64,000 nucleotides of DNA from Parascedosporium putredinis (Eukaryota > Ascomycota > Sordariomycetes > Microascales > Microascaceae), in contig CASHTG010000017.1 of the NCBI GenBank assembly GCA_949357655.1, positions 496,001-560,000 on the forward strand, in the 5' to 3' direction. The notes beneath the pieces were generated by a model, which was not told the DNA's origin, ran no database searches, and worked only from the letters and a program-made list of their open reading frames with translations. Positions 45,063 through 57,559 of this stretch are shown here, piece after piece. The position numbers and the translations under genes were made by a program. Within the stretch, counting starts at the first letter, position 1, and each line of letters opens with the position of its first letter.

Positions 45063-47530
45063 CTTGCTTTGTCTCCCTGTCCCTCTCCCACCGAGTACCA
45101 TGACAATGCCAGTCTTGCCAGTACACACTTGAATTGATAATATTGCTGACCCGGATGACAAAGTACCCACCTCTAAAGCCATCCCCATTGATCTTGATTT
45201 TGTACCTCGCCCTCTCGCTTGAACAAGTCATCGAGGCCAAACGAGGTGTGGAGCCCCCACGTCTTGACCCAGCACCAAGGAGAGCTGAAGTTTGGTGGCA
45301 ACCAGTCAATCCTGGTACTCGGGCGGGGACGGCCGACTCTCTCTTCCTCTTCGAGACGAGCTCAAATTTGGTTGCCCTCTCGGAAGTGATGGGAGCAATT
45401 TTTGAAGAGGAGGGAGATAGGCCTTTTGTCGTCTCGGGTTTCTCGGTTTTTCTTATGCCTGCTTCTCCTGAGATTGCCCGTTCATGAGAGCTTCTTTTTG
45501 CAGTCTGGGATTATATTGACGGTTTTTGTAGGAGGAAAACAGCCGGGCTCGATTCCTGCCGCAGCGGGGAATTGAGAGCAGTCGTGATTGGATCTTTTAT
45601 TCAAACTGCTTTTGTCTCGGTTCGCTTTCTGCGAAGGTCGTCGACACATCCTCGATCCACTTTCTAGAACGCTTCTAGTGTTGCAATGGAAGATATTTGC
45701 GCCCGCAACGAGGCACTTGGTGCCCGCACATCTCCATCCCATCATGGATCTGATGCCGAGCGGCAGCCAATGCTAATACTTTATTGCCAAATATAACAAC
45801 ATTCCATCGATCGATCTCTATTCTTTTTCCTTCCCTTTTGCCCTTTTGCCCTTTCTATTCTGCATCAACTCCATCCGCTCCGCATGGGTGCCGCATCGCG
45901 TGTTGATCCCTGCAAGAGCCTCACGAAGCTTGGGGTGTTGCTTCCCAGGTTTGCAAGGAGCCCTGAATCAACCGTATTTGTGACCTTCAAGCGCACCTGA
46001 TCCCCTCTTTCGACAATCCTCTTCCTTTCTTGCCCTTTTATTTTCCTTTCCTTTCCACTTCTGTTTTAGGGGCAAATTCTTCCTCTCGGATGCCGACGGG
46101 TTTCCCTTTCCCGACACCCAAGGCTCCTGCGACAAATGGGAATGCACCGCCCTGCTAACAGGGGGTGATTGGAGATGAAGGGGAGCGAAAACAGGGCGAA
46201 CTGATGATGATGAATGGCACAGTGCGATCGTACCACGGGCTCATCGGGGCTACTTGCGCGAAATTCTCAAGGGTTCGCCCAAGAAGAGAAGGAGAAAGGG
46301 TTTCCGCTCTCTCATACAATAGTCTAGATTGGGAAACGGCCTTCGCCGGGGAGGGTGGGTGAAGAGCGCAAACGCACGCGGTGAAGCGCGAATCTCAAAT
46401 AACTCGGGGGAAAAATGCCTCCTTCAGTTGGCTTGGCCTGCCTCCTTCATCTCTTTGAAGATCGGCCGAGAGATGGGTCCTGCATCATCGGACTCGTCCC
46501 GATTGATATCCTTATCTCTACGCAAAGGCTCGAGACCCGGAAGCTGTAAGAAACGTAATGATGGGCTATCTCTGATGACCGGGGTGTGCAAAACGGTCCA
46601 TGATTCGAGGGGGAGCAGCGGCCTTGAAATTACCTGTATCGCAGCTCGACGTGGCTCGCAGGAACTGCACCCCCAAATCGGCTCCTTCCGTGAGAAAAAG
46701 CATGCCATTGTTGCTTCAATTTCAACTTCGATCCATCCGGAAAAGGAAGAGACCATGAGAGAGGAACCTAAAATTTTTTCCCTTTTCATGCATCAAGGTA
46801 GCCAAGCCCGATCGAGCAGGTTTCTTTGTCCATGATCTGGCACCAGCTCCCTTTCCTTTGAGCTATCAATTGCGTGCACTCGACGTGGACCGCGCACCAA
46901 GCAAGCAAGTAAGCTGAGAATGCTCTAGTGCTCTAGTACAGAGCAAACGAAGCTGCATGAGCGTGCGGGTCTTCGTGTCGGGTGCAGTAGAACAGGTGCA
47001 TTTCGTTGGGACAAGTGTGACAACATACGGCAGGAGGCAGAGCTGTACCTGCAAAGAGGAATATCATTGCATTATTCAACTGAACGACATAGAACGTAGC
47101 TCACGATTCTGACAAGCAAACTGAATATGAAAGAAAGAAAAACACCTTTCCGTACGATGCCCTGAGAACCCAGATAAGAAAGTCCCCCTATCAAGAGCAA
47201 AAAAAAAAAATCAAGGGGGCGCGAGATGAAAGAGAAAACTCCGATACTACCGTAACCGCACCCAAAATACCCGAACCTAGTTTGAAACAGAAAGACGAGA
47301 AGCCGGACAATTTTTCGACAAAGTTGTTGATACAAGATGAGCGGGCCAGGATCATCCCCGAAACCCAAGTTTCGAGCACGTCGAGGCCCCGAGAATGGAA
47401 AAAGAAAGCAAAGAACAAGGGTGATGCATGTGGGGAGACGGGAGAGCAAAAGCGCCACCGCCGCCGTAAAGGAGACCTTTGTAAACCTAGCTGCCGTGCG
47501 AGAGAATTCCAGCTAAGTGCGGCGCGGCCC

Positions 47531-49752
47531 CTAGGTGCGGCTCTTGGGCTGAGAGAGCATCTTCAGCCGGCTAAGGCTGATGCCGGGTTTCCGCTTGATA
47601 GGGCTATCCCTAGAGAGAACCTGAGAACCAGGCGTCCTCGAGATTTGCGCCTTCTTGACACTGGTTGGGGTCTTGCCAACGAGTCGGGGCGCGAGGAGTG
47701 CGTCCCCTCGGGAACATGATCGTTCTTCTTCCTCTTGGCCGCCCGTTCGGCAGCTTCCCGCTCGGCATCCTCTTCATCGCAAGACACACGGAGGCGCTTC
47801 TTATTCTTCATGCCGTGGGAGATGCCAGGAAGGATGAACTTGGTGGGAGATTTGTTCTCCTTGTTCGCGCCACCACCAACGAGCTTGCTTCCCGTGTCCA
47901 TGACGCTATTGGGGAAGCCACCGGGCATAGGAAGGATAGAGGGCCGCACATGGCGAAGGCTTGACTGCCCGGCACATCCTCCGAAGCCAGTAGGCGACAC
48001 GCTTCCAAAGTTAATCGTGTGGTCGCTGCGAAAACTAAAGGTCCCGGGAACCGACGGGGAGGCATGCTACCAGCCTTGCCGTCCCCGTTCACGGCAGGCG
48101 ATGTCGTCCCAAATTTGGATAGGTCCGGATAAGCCACCTCGCCTGCGCCGTTGGTGGCTCCAGAAACGACGGCATCGACGCTGGCGAAGCGGGAGCCTCA
48201 CTTCGAGAGCTTTGGCTAGACTTGGCCCGGAATTTGAAGATACTGCTGGACGGTAGAGGTGAAGGCGAGTTCTGAAGCTTGATTGTTTCCTTTGCTGTCG
48301 GCGTGGCGATCAGACGCTTCGACAACTTCCGCCTCGGGCTGGTAGCGCAGGCGGGAACGGGCGGCAAGGCCTTGTCGACTCGAGGAGGGTTAGGGGTTCT
48401 CGAGGCCCCCGCGGGGATAGGGAGAGCGCTTCCCGGCTTCTCGATGTTACTCTTGGTGCCGCGCAGAATAGACTTCACCCTCTCGAATCGGCCAGGGCTC
48501 AGGATGCGTCGGGTAGGTGTCGCCGCTCCCGGCGGGAGCGCAGTAGGAGCGAGGGACTTTGCGGACTCGAAAGGTCAGGCTTAGATGGTGACCTCACAAG
48601 GCTAATGGTAGGTCCTCTGGCGGCAGCTCGGGCCATTGACATTTTCTGTGCACTCGCGGCAAGGTTGGCGGAGGAATGGGAGCGAGCCAAGCTACCTCCA
48701 GCGGCATCGACGCCGCTAGACTTGGGCCGGGGGATAGAGCTTCCATCGCGCGAGCTCGGGCGGCTACTCGATGCGTCGTCTTCGAGACGTTGCTTGAATC
48801 GCTTGGCGGGCGTGGGGGTTGCTGTCGACAGGGAGGCGGCTCTTGATAGGAGAGCCTGCAGTGGTTGGTTTTCGGTAGCGGGGGTATCGGGATCGTCGAG
48901 ACGGGCCTTTGATTGCGTCCGCTTGATGCCGGACCTTTGCGTGATGGGTGAAGCAAGTTCGTCCAAGTTAGCCCTCGAAGAAGTGCGTTTGATGCCGGCA
49001 ACGGGCGTTAGCTGGTTGCGGAGAGCTCGGAAAGCAGAGGGATGGTTCTCGATGGAGTCCATCTTCTTGAACTCGGCCATGTGCACGGCGCTGAAGCGAC
49101 TCGACTTGCCCTTGGGCTTGGCGATACGGCGGCCGCCGTTGGCCTCTTCCTCGGCCTTCTCAAGCTCGCGCTGAGCTGCGAGCTCCGCCTTGATCTTGGC
49201 AGCCTCCTCGCGCAGTTCGTTCATCATCTCCTGGGCGCGGGTGCTGAGGCCAAGGTCGGCTGCGGTGCCCTGCCGCGTGAATGTGAATGTGAAGGGGGAT
49301 GAGGGCATCGCCGAGCCCTTGGAGGGAGTCACTTGAGTTAGGCCAGAGGGGAGAGGGCTGCCCTTCTTTTCCGAGGGCCTAATATCGGTGAAGCCAAGGC
49401 GGAGGCCCGAGGATGGCGCGGCCATGGTCGTGTGGACCTTGCTGGGGTGCATCTCAGACATGGGAGGCTTGATCGGGGACGAGGACGAGGGCGTCGAAGG
49501 CACCTCGACGATGGCGGGCCGGAGGAGCTTCCGCGTCGAAGCTACATTCTCCTGGGAGTTCTCCGCCTTCGGCGACGGCATCGAGACTCGGGGTGGCAGC
49601 TTTCCTCGGTGTCTACCGTATCCACATCAAGATGAAGTCAGTGTCTGGGGTCTGGGCGCAAACACAGGGGAAAGGCACACGTTTTGGGACATTTGTCTGA
49701 TTACCTTTGAGGAACTTGCCAATCGCGCAGACCTGCGGCGAGGGGGTGACAT
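47531..49752 (-). CDS. Uncharacterised basic, Ser/Pro-rich, probably nuclear protein
   Basis: Not identified with a named family. Exon 1 is 49705-49752 (MSPPRRRSARLASSSK) and exon 2 is 47531-49612; the intron 49613-49704 has a GTAATC donor and GGTAG acceptor. The product is about 710 aa. A helical charged segment lies at about residues 145-185 (EEAAKIKAELAAQRELEKAEEE), followed by the conserved-looking AEFKKMDSIENHPSAFRA. A tandem element GIKRTxSxAxLDE/D occurs twice. Short aromatic-basic motifs occur: FTFTFTRQ, IFKFRAK and TFSFRSDHTINFG, the last followed by SPTGFGG. The C-terminus has KKKRLRVSCDEED-type NLS sequence and ends LSRLKMLSQPKSRT. Composition suggests a chromatin- or microtubule-associated protein (inference). 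Five frame breaks: losses at about 48570, 48191-48193, 48043-48045 and 47704-47707, and a gain near 49587-49595, which is the least certain. Confidence 0.78.
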
Positions 49753-52678
49753 TGTGTGAAATCTTTGGGGTTGTGCTTGTTCTTGGAGCTTCTTGTGATA
49801 TCGATTTGTTGTTCCAAGGACCGTGAAGTGGTAGAAAGAAGAATGGCGGTAAGTTAGATGAGGGCTGATGACGAGGGGGGACGCGACGGAGAATTGATAA
49901 AAGGAACCTTGTCAATAAAACCCAAAGGTGTGGGTTTGTGTGGGTGACATGGGTTCGGTGGATTCAAAAGGTGGGAACAGGTCAATGTCTAATGTCTAGC
50001 GGTGAGATCGAAGGTCTGGATGGGAAGAGGAAAAAAACCAGCTAATGATGTTTTGAGGATGAGGACGAAAGTGGGGAGCTCAAAACGGAAAAGTAAACAA
50101 AAGCTTGGTGAAAACAACATTGGCCAACCGTGACGGCGAGTTCCGACAGTGCCGTAACAACGTGCTGAGTAAAATGTCGCACGATGGTGGGGGAGATGAT
50201 CTGGGGATTATGTCATCTGGCAGGTTGATCTTGCGCCTCTGGTACACTACACTTTTGAGACTTGCACTAATTTATGCCCATGAAATTATGCACTCTGTGG
50301 AAAGCTCGTTGATTCACATCCCCATGTACCGAGGTAAGTTGTCTACTAATATCCTGAGGTACGAAGTAATAAATCAGGGACGTTTATGGAAGTGGCCAAA
50401 CAGGGTGGTTTGGTCGCGTGCCTTCTTTCCCCTTGCTTGCAAGCGTCCTTCTTCCTCCCACCATGTTAAGCCTGGGCGGGATCGCTCAACCGTCGCCCGG
50501 CGATGCATCAAAGCCTCTTTTTCAAGCTTATTCTTGCCCATCCCCGAGTGCCGCTTCTTCCGAGGAACAACGGACAAGCTTAAGTGAGCCGCGAGCCGTA
50601 GATGCAAGGTTTCAACCCCCTTTCCACACCTCCCCTTTTTTCTTTCTCCTCCTCATGCAACCCGATGATTCCCCAGCAGCGTGCATTATCTGGCATGTCG
50701 ATGCGAGGGCGGCCTAGGCTCAATGCCATGCCTGCCCAGGTAGCCAGCGGGAGGTGATCATCGTCCGGCGATCCTTTTTTTCTTTTTTCTTGTGATTAGC
50801 CTTGCGTTCCTGGCTGGGAATCTTTATCGATGCCCACCGGCTTGAGTTGCATGGTCATGGAGGGCGCCATCGTTGGCGACACTGGACCATTAAACCGAAT
50901 ATTAGACGGAGAGCAACAGGCAGGATTCCCACGCCAAAGGAAGTCCGGCCCATCCTCGAATAATCGTTGCCAATATCCGTCCTCGTAGCCGAGCACGTCG
51001 TGTTCAAAACAAAGGAGCAGGTTGGGGAAACGCCCGAGACCTCGTGGAGGCTCGATGATGCTTGTCGGCGGCCGTTGTCGCGATCCACATCACGCAACAT
51101 TGAAGCTTAAGCTCCTGGAAAGCGGAGTGTGGTTGCAGCCACATTTTCCTTTTGCACCTCGAGCCTCACACTTCCCACCAAAGAAGGTTCAATGTTGAGT
51201 TGATGTCATTGGTGGCTAGGACCCTCCAGGCGCCGGGCGCCGCGATGAAACACGGGCACCTGGAAACCTCTTGCTGCCGCCAAAAATAAGGGTCCCCACT
51301 CACCACGATTGCTCTCTCTAAGAATAAAAATCTATAACAGTCCCCCAATGTCTTGGCAAAAAGTGACATCAGGGCCTCTTCCTCCCTCGATCAATTCGCT
51401 ACGAACGGATAAGATCGCCGAGGCTTCGCGGAATTGACGTGCATCCTCGGGCACAGGTCTCGATGATTGTTCTTGGCGTTCCTGCAATCTGGGGCCTAAT
51501 AACGAACAGGCACCTTGGCTTGGGGGCAAGATGAAGCGACAACACCATCGGGCAACAGTCTTGGCAGCGATGTCAGGGCCAGCGTCCGACGACTCCAGGT
51601 ATCGGATGATAGGCAAGACAACAGATCATAGCCGCTTCGACCTGCCTGGGCAACGGACCCGAGGAGACGATTAATACGCAAAATAATTCGGGAAGTTGGG
51701 GCGAATATGGGATCGATTGCGAAAAGATTTGCACACCGAGAAACTCCTATCCCACGAGCATCACTTTAAAGGTTTAAATCCATCAGCGGTAGGTAGGACA
51801 GTCACAGGGACCGAGTCATCCTCCACCATCTGCTCCAAACATACTCAGCAATACTCCATCAGCCAGAGCTAGCCCTGGGTCGATGTTTGGGGAAGGGGAG
51901 GGGAGGCATCACGCTTGAGGCAGAGCGCAAGGCCTTCAATGCCCCTTCAAGCGTCAACTAAAAATAACTGCAGGGTTTCGATCCGTTGCATCAATGGTCC
52001 AGCCCGTGAGAGGGAGGAAAATCGCTAGTAAAGGGATTGCAGGAACATTGGCCGAAAAAACAAGACACATAGAATGGAAAAACAAGGCCCGCCAGCCATT
52101 CCCGTCCCCCTTTCGCCTGGTGCAGGCCGCAGGTTAGCATGAAACCTGCCTCTTGTCCACCCAGACCGTGTCCCTGGGGTTCCCCGTCTGTGGGACCGTG
52201 ACGCCTGGTCGGGTCCGTTCCCTGACAACCTACGCCCGACGGGGTCCGGCGGTCTTGGCATTGTGCCACTAGAAGCGCGCTTGACGGGCCAAATGGGCAC
52301 TGATCCAACAATCGAAGATGGGACTAGAACCCGGGGAGTAGAATAGATGGCAGATACTGGCGACGCTTTTCGCCGTTGTTAATGTATATAAGAGTCTCGC
52401 ATACCGCCCTTCCTCGGCCTGTATCATCTTTGGAAAATCATCGATCATATCGAACATTCCACTTCAGCTTCCTTTTTTCCTTCCGTCAAACCTTCTTTTC
52501 TTTGCTTTCAGTTCGCTTCTTGCAGCTGGTCTGACCCCCATTTCTTCCTTGCCACAGTTATCTTGACAACCTCGTTTCTCACGCGCCTCCAACGGTTCAA
52601 TTTTTTGTTTTTCCTCTTCCTTTCCCCAATAAGATTTATCCGTTGATTTCTCATCTCCGAACCAAAACGCCATCCACA
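49753..52678. other. Intergenic region between divergent genes, no supportable gene
   Basis: About 2.9 kb upstream of both the basic nuclear protein gene and the secreted Gly/Ala-rich gene. Open frames (largest 160 codons, 50105-50587 plus) have no domains. A TATA box at 52385-52392 is the only supported element. Confidence 0.55.
52385..52392 (+). promoter_or_regulatory. TATA box of the Gly/Ala-rich secreted protein gene
   Basis: TATATAAG about 290 bases upstream of the ATG at 52679. The leader between them is strongly pyrimidine-rich (CTTCC/TTTCTTT runs) and ends in the good start context CCACAATG. Confidence 0.6.
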
Positions 52679-53669
52679 ATGCATCTTCTTCGCACCATCG
52701 TTCTCGCCTCCGAGCTCCTCGCCGCTACGGCCTTGGTCCTTCCCCGAAACCAGCAGAGTGCCGGCGGCGTCGCAGCTCTCGGACGGAACCGCGGAAATGG
52801 AGGTGGTGCTGGCGGTGCCGCTGGTGGAGCTGCCGGTGGAGCTGCTGGCGAAGGTGCCGCTGAAGGCGGCGCCGCCGAGGGTGAGGAGGGCGAGGAGAAC
52901 GAGATTGAGCAGCAGGGCCAGTTCAACACCGTCATTGAGCTCGGCGGCGGCGATATCAAGACCGATACCCTGTTCCCTCCTGGTGTAAGTGCCACCCCTC
53001 CCCCACCTCGTCTTCGGAGTAGATGGGACACAATCCCTCCTTCTCAGAGCAAAAGTCTAACTCATGCGACAATAGGTCAACGGTGTCTTCGAGGTCGAGT
53101 TCCAAAATCCCACCGCGCGCCAGCTCGCTGTCACGGAGAACGCTTCCCCGGCAACGCCCCTATTGGGTTTGACTTCCTCGAACCCGTCTCGTACCGGGTC
53201 GCGATCAACGGCGGAACTCGCGGTCTCACTCTCCAAAAGATTGACTACATTCTCAACGCTGGCAGTAGGTTTTTAGCTCCGCCCCCACCACCCCCTTCCA
53301 AGCCCGACTGAACGGGTATAGCTCCACCTTATCAAGATGCTAACATGGTTTCTTCCCTTCCCCTCCAGACACCTTGGACATTAGCCAGGGCCAGGTTGGC
53401 CGTCTTTGCACCGAGACCAACACTTTCGTCGTAGGCGCTGGCGTTGGTGAGCTCGAGTTTGAGGCTGACGAGAACGAATTGACTCTTACCGTCGACGATC
53501 TCGTTGGTGAGTGGGCCTTCTTTGTTCCCACCGGGGCTGGTGGCGCCGCGGGCTCCAACTCCACAGTAGCCCCCGCGGCTCCTGCGGCGGCGGCCCCGCC
53601 ACCGGCGGTGATGCTGCTGCCTGCGATACCATCTGCCAGATCTTGGCGCTATTGGGTGTCCAGCAGTAA
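52679..53669 (+). CDS. Secreted Gly/Ala-rich protein of unknown function
   Basis: Three exons: 52679-52984, 53076-53264 and 53369-53669, joined in phase at GTAAGT/TAG and GTAGGT/CAG sites; the product is about 265 aa. The first 20-23 residues (MHLLRTIVLASELLAATALV) form a signal peptide. A low-complexity GGAAGGAAGGAAGE segment at about 44-72 turns acidic (EGEEGEENEIEQQ). The core (about 85-215) looks like a beta-rich domain: TVIELGGGDIKTDTLFPPG, VFEVEFQNPTARQL, GFDFLEPVSYRVAINGG and TLTVDDLVGEWAFF. The end is a Pro/Ala stretch followed by CDTICQILALLGVQQ, with a C-x3-C pair. Two single-base losses: at about 53157-53160 and 53594-53597. I do not recognise the family. No GPI signal is clear. 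Confidence 0.8.
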
Positions 53670-56600
53670 ATAGTAGAGTGTTGATGGGGGATACCGAAAC
53701 AGCGTGGAGTCCTTCGCCCATCCAAAGTGGTGTGACATGCGACACGTTTATAAGATGGGGAGAAAAACACTAAGAAAGAAAAAGAGGGAGTGCAGCTTTC
53801 CGGCCTAGTTTTAGGCGGGAGAGACCTGGGAGTTAGACGTGTGCGAAGCTCATTTCGCTTCGAGGGAGGATGAGGCCTTGTCATGATAACTTTTTTTCTT
53901 CTTTTCTCTTCTTTTCATTCTGATACCACGCCGGCTAGTGGAGGTTTCATTGACCATCTATCTTCTTCATTTTTGAAAAAAAATATTAAAAGAAAAACTT
54001 TGCGATGTACTTGCATCTACGGTGACCTCTCCCGTAGAGAAGGACAGTGTGGTTAGGCTTCTTTCCCTGGGGAACAGCGCGGAGAGAGTACGCTTTACCC
54101 GTCTCCTCTTCATCTATATTCATTTTTGAAGGGGAAAAAGTCTTTTGTGAATTGAAATGCAGCGTATCACACCTCGAGAATTCGCAGTTGGCCTCTCTCG
54201 TTGGCTAGTTCAGTCTAGACTGCGCCCTTTGCCTGATGCCGTGAAAACTCTCCTTCACCTCATATTGGAGGCCCCTTTTGCGCGAGTTCGAGTTGGCGGG
54301 AGGGGAGAAAGGAGCCCAAGGGTATTGATACGGTGAGCCCTGACTTAGATTCCTTGCATGTCGTGGGATCTAAGTCAGCCCACGTCACTACGTCACGCTC
54401 GGCAATAGGTGCCACGGGGTGAGTGAGAAACGAAACGTCCCGCCAGAAAGACAGGCGAGGCAAGGAGAGCCCCCCCTTGCTCCACCCCCTTCCCTTGAGG
54501 CGGTCCTCCACCCGTGGTGCGCATGAGGGGTGTAGCTAGGAAGAAAGTTTGGTGGCTTACAATTGGGGACGGGGAAGAACGGGGCCAAGGTGGAGGAGAG
54601 CGCGCGCGGCGGGACTTCTTATTTTTGGGTTTAAGCTCAAGGTGTGGCGGACAACAGCGTCAAGGGGCTTTCCTGTCGGGCCCCAAGTCTTCCGGGGTGG
54701 TAGTGGCGGCGTAAGTGTTTCACTAAAATCTATCGAGACGATAGGCGAGAAACCCGAAGAATAGGCCGATGGGGTGACTTGAAGAAGAGGCAGATTGGAA
54801 AAAGAATCGTGATGGTATAGCTTGAGATCCATCAAATCTATTCCATTCTACGCTCTACGTCAGCTGGGGATAGCGATGTGACGGGGCATGAGTGGATATG
54901 GGGGTTTATCTTTTGGATAAAACAGAAGCCAGAAGTAAAAGGACCAAAGGAAAGGGTTTGATAGACCTTGACAGCTTAGAATGGCTACTGGGAAGAGATT
55001 ATCCGCCAAGAGATCGGAGTAGGCAACACTTCGCCGTAAGACACAAGTGCACCCGAGGAATGGACGCATCAACTGAACTGGCGGATCATAATGGATCACT
55101 TCGTCCGCATTCATCTACTGTCAATGCCTGGTTCTGGGGCGCTGCCAAGAAGTTGACAGAGCAAGAATAGACGCTGGTGGGCGCTTCAGGGTATGAAAAG
55201 GCAAAGAAAATCAAGAGATTGGATACACTGTTGTCCGTAGACGATTCCCAAGCCAACGGCCCTTTTCCATCACTTTGGCCAGCAAGGCTCAACTGACCCA
55301 ACCATGCTGTTAAGCTAGTCTGCTCTACGCGCCCAGTTCAACAGGCCGCAAGACTACTTTTAGGCGGAGTCATAAGCCTGAGTAGAAGCAGACGAAAATG
55401 ACTAGACGTCTATTTCCGTCCCCCTCTTCACGTTGCCAAGACATGTGGGACTTGCCCCTCGGAGGTGTCATGTCCATATCTCAAATGTGTCAAAAAGCCT
55501 CTCCTTCTCACGGCTTTGTGGAGTTGTTTCCACTCAATCATGGCCTTGTCGAGGATAGAAGGGAAGAAGGATCCAGTTTATCGTAGCGGCAATTTTCGCG
55601 ACACACACCTCACACCCCCAACTCTTTTCTCTCCTTTTCTTTCTCTCGGCAAGTCTAAAATCCGGAACGGAAGGTCTCAAATGCCTATTCTTATTCCGCT
55701 TAGGGTTCCCCTCCCTTTTTTTTTTTCCTTTTCTGTCTCTTCGTCTTTCCATTAAGAAAGTTGGTTAGCGCAAGGTCCTGGATGATCCAAGTGTTCGAGA
55801 AGACTAGAGCGCATCAGGTCGATCAGTCATGGAAGTCTAGACGTCCGTGTGGGTGTGTCTAAGAGGGCTATTGTTGCGTGTAAGTGCCTCGAGGTTGAAA
55901 GTCTGGCCGGGTAGACTTGCCCTTCTCCCAGGACGGCGACACGCACCGGGCAACATTGTGAAACCCAAAGGTGAAGGCCGTGGGCATTGGCCAATCGGGA
56001 GCTGGAAATTCAATGCGCGGCAGTCCAAGCGAGAAAGGGGAACAACCAATCCACTACCACCCAATGGAGCAATTATTATGGAGAATTTTTGACGGCACGG
56101 GAAGTGCCACAAGTCACACGCTGCTGGTTGTACCATTACCTAATCAACACTCGAGTCAGCATTCAGAGCGAGACGGAGTCCAACGTCAAAGTGCATTAAC
56201 ATGGACGGGATAAGTGATTTCGCAAGATTATCGTCTCTGTTCACTTGTGCGATTATTATGTCCGTAAAAGGGACTAGAGGGTTCTTGCTTTAGTCTTTCC
56301 GCCCACGGGAGTCTCCTTCCTGACTCTTGCCAGGGGCTACAAACAGATGCGAGTCTTCCTCCGAAGCGTGCCATTCCGGAATGGAAAGGTCACGAAACAA
56401 AACGCTTATATCCACCCCAAGCCTGCTCGGTTTAGCAATATTAGGACGACGGAGAGTTTGAACGAATACTACACAACATGGGTGGCAAATCTTCCACTAC
56501 AACGTAGCGATGTGCACCGGTGAATCCAAGTTAAAATAAAATGAAATGAGCGCCTTTGTCGTTCGCTAACCGATGTCCCACTGATCTTCTTCTTTTCCCT

Positions 56601-57559
56601 GCGAGGATATCATTGACATGTCAACGTGCCATGTTGCATGCCAAGGTTCCCCGTCTATCTTGGACATCACTTCCCTATTCGGGCCCTCTCGCTAGCATGT
56701 CAGCCCCGGAAGGTCAAGCCAAAATTCGTGCCAAGATCAAAAAGTTCGTTTGTCAATCACTGTCGGGCGCCGCTTGGATCTCTTTTGATGTGATGGTTCA
56801 TCCCAGCATACCCGAGCCATCATCTCCTGAGACTTGGCCTTCTATTTTCTTCTTTGCCCGACCTCCTTTCCACTTGAGATCCGCATTTGTCTATAGCAAC
56901 AATAAGTCTTGGCAAGGCGTAAAATACTTGGGCGCATTCTCAGGAGACCACGTCCGAGGACATGGTAGCTTTGGTTACCATACCTCATCAAACCGAACGT
57001 AGATATCTAGTGTACCTATGCGTCTCGTAGGGGCTAGGCCTTGTAAGGAAAAGGGAAACGAGAAGAGAGGAAAGCACGACAAGAATTCGATATTAGGCTA
57101 GACCTTGGTTTTTTCTATCCATGTACCTCTGACTCTTCAGCGCAGATAGTTGAAACGGGCAAAAGAAAACTGGTCAAGGGCGAGATTGGGTGTTGGTACC
57201 GAGTAGAAGCTCTAAAGCAGAGATGTATAGAGTTGTTGGCCTCGACATGACTTCGTCGTTTGTTGAGAAGCCTGACGAGTAGTATACGTGTTCGTTGTAT
57301 CACAAGGGCCAAATTTACGAAAAAGCGGACTCATTTGTTTCTTCTTCCATTTGGTTGCAGGAATTCATAGCAAAAGTGGTAGGTTAATAAAAAGAAAATA
57401 GAAAAAAAAGTCACATCCCTTGTTCGTGTTTGAATGTTTCCAACGAATCGAAGAAGCTGCACCACCCCGCCCATCCTTCTATCACATATCCCATCTCGTA
57501 GTCTTCCCTCCCCGTCGATTACACATCACGAACTGGATCATGACCCTGCCACCCTCTAG
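53670..57559. other. Convergent gene-poor region
   Basis: About 3.9 kb between two facing genes. Open frames (largest 148 codons, 56556-57002 plus) carry no domains and have chance-like composition. An A run lies near 53978-53986 and a T run near 55717-55727. Nothing further is supported. Confidence 0.55.

Larger units (their letters stand above)
42061..47530. other. Gene-poor region with microsatellites
   Basis: About 5.5 kb with only short, mutually overlapping open frames and two CA-type tracts (42171-42249, 45004-45062). Codon content of the open frames looks random, and no splice-joined set of exons with a known domain was found. Decayed repeats or non-coding transcripts are possible but not shown. 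Confidence 0.5.

Noticed and set aside
45540..45590. A possible tRNA T-arm (GGCTCGATTCC)
   Set aside because: The bases around it do not form a T stem, and no matching acceptor stem, D arm or anticodon arm is found on either strand.
2747..53669. Programmed ribosomal frameshifting as the cause of the frame breaks
   Set aside because: There are far too many sites, in both directions, in varied contexts and unrelated housekeeping genes, with no common slippery heptamer.
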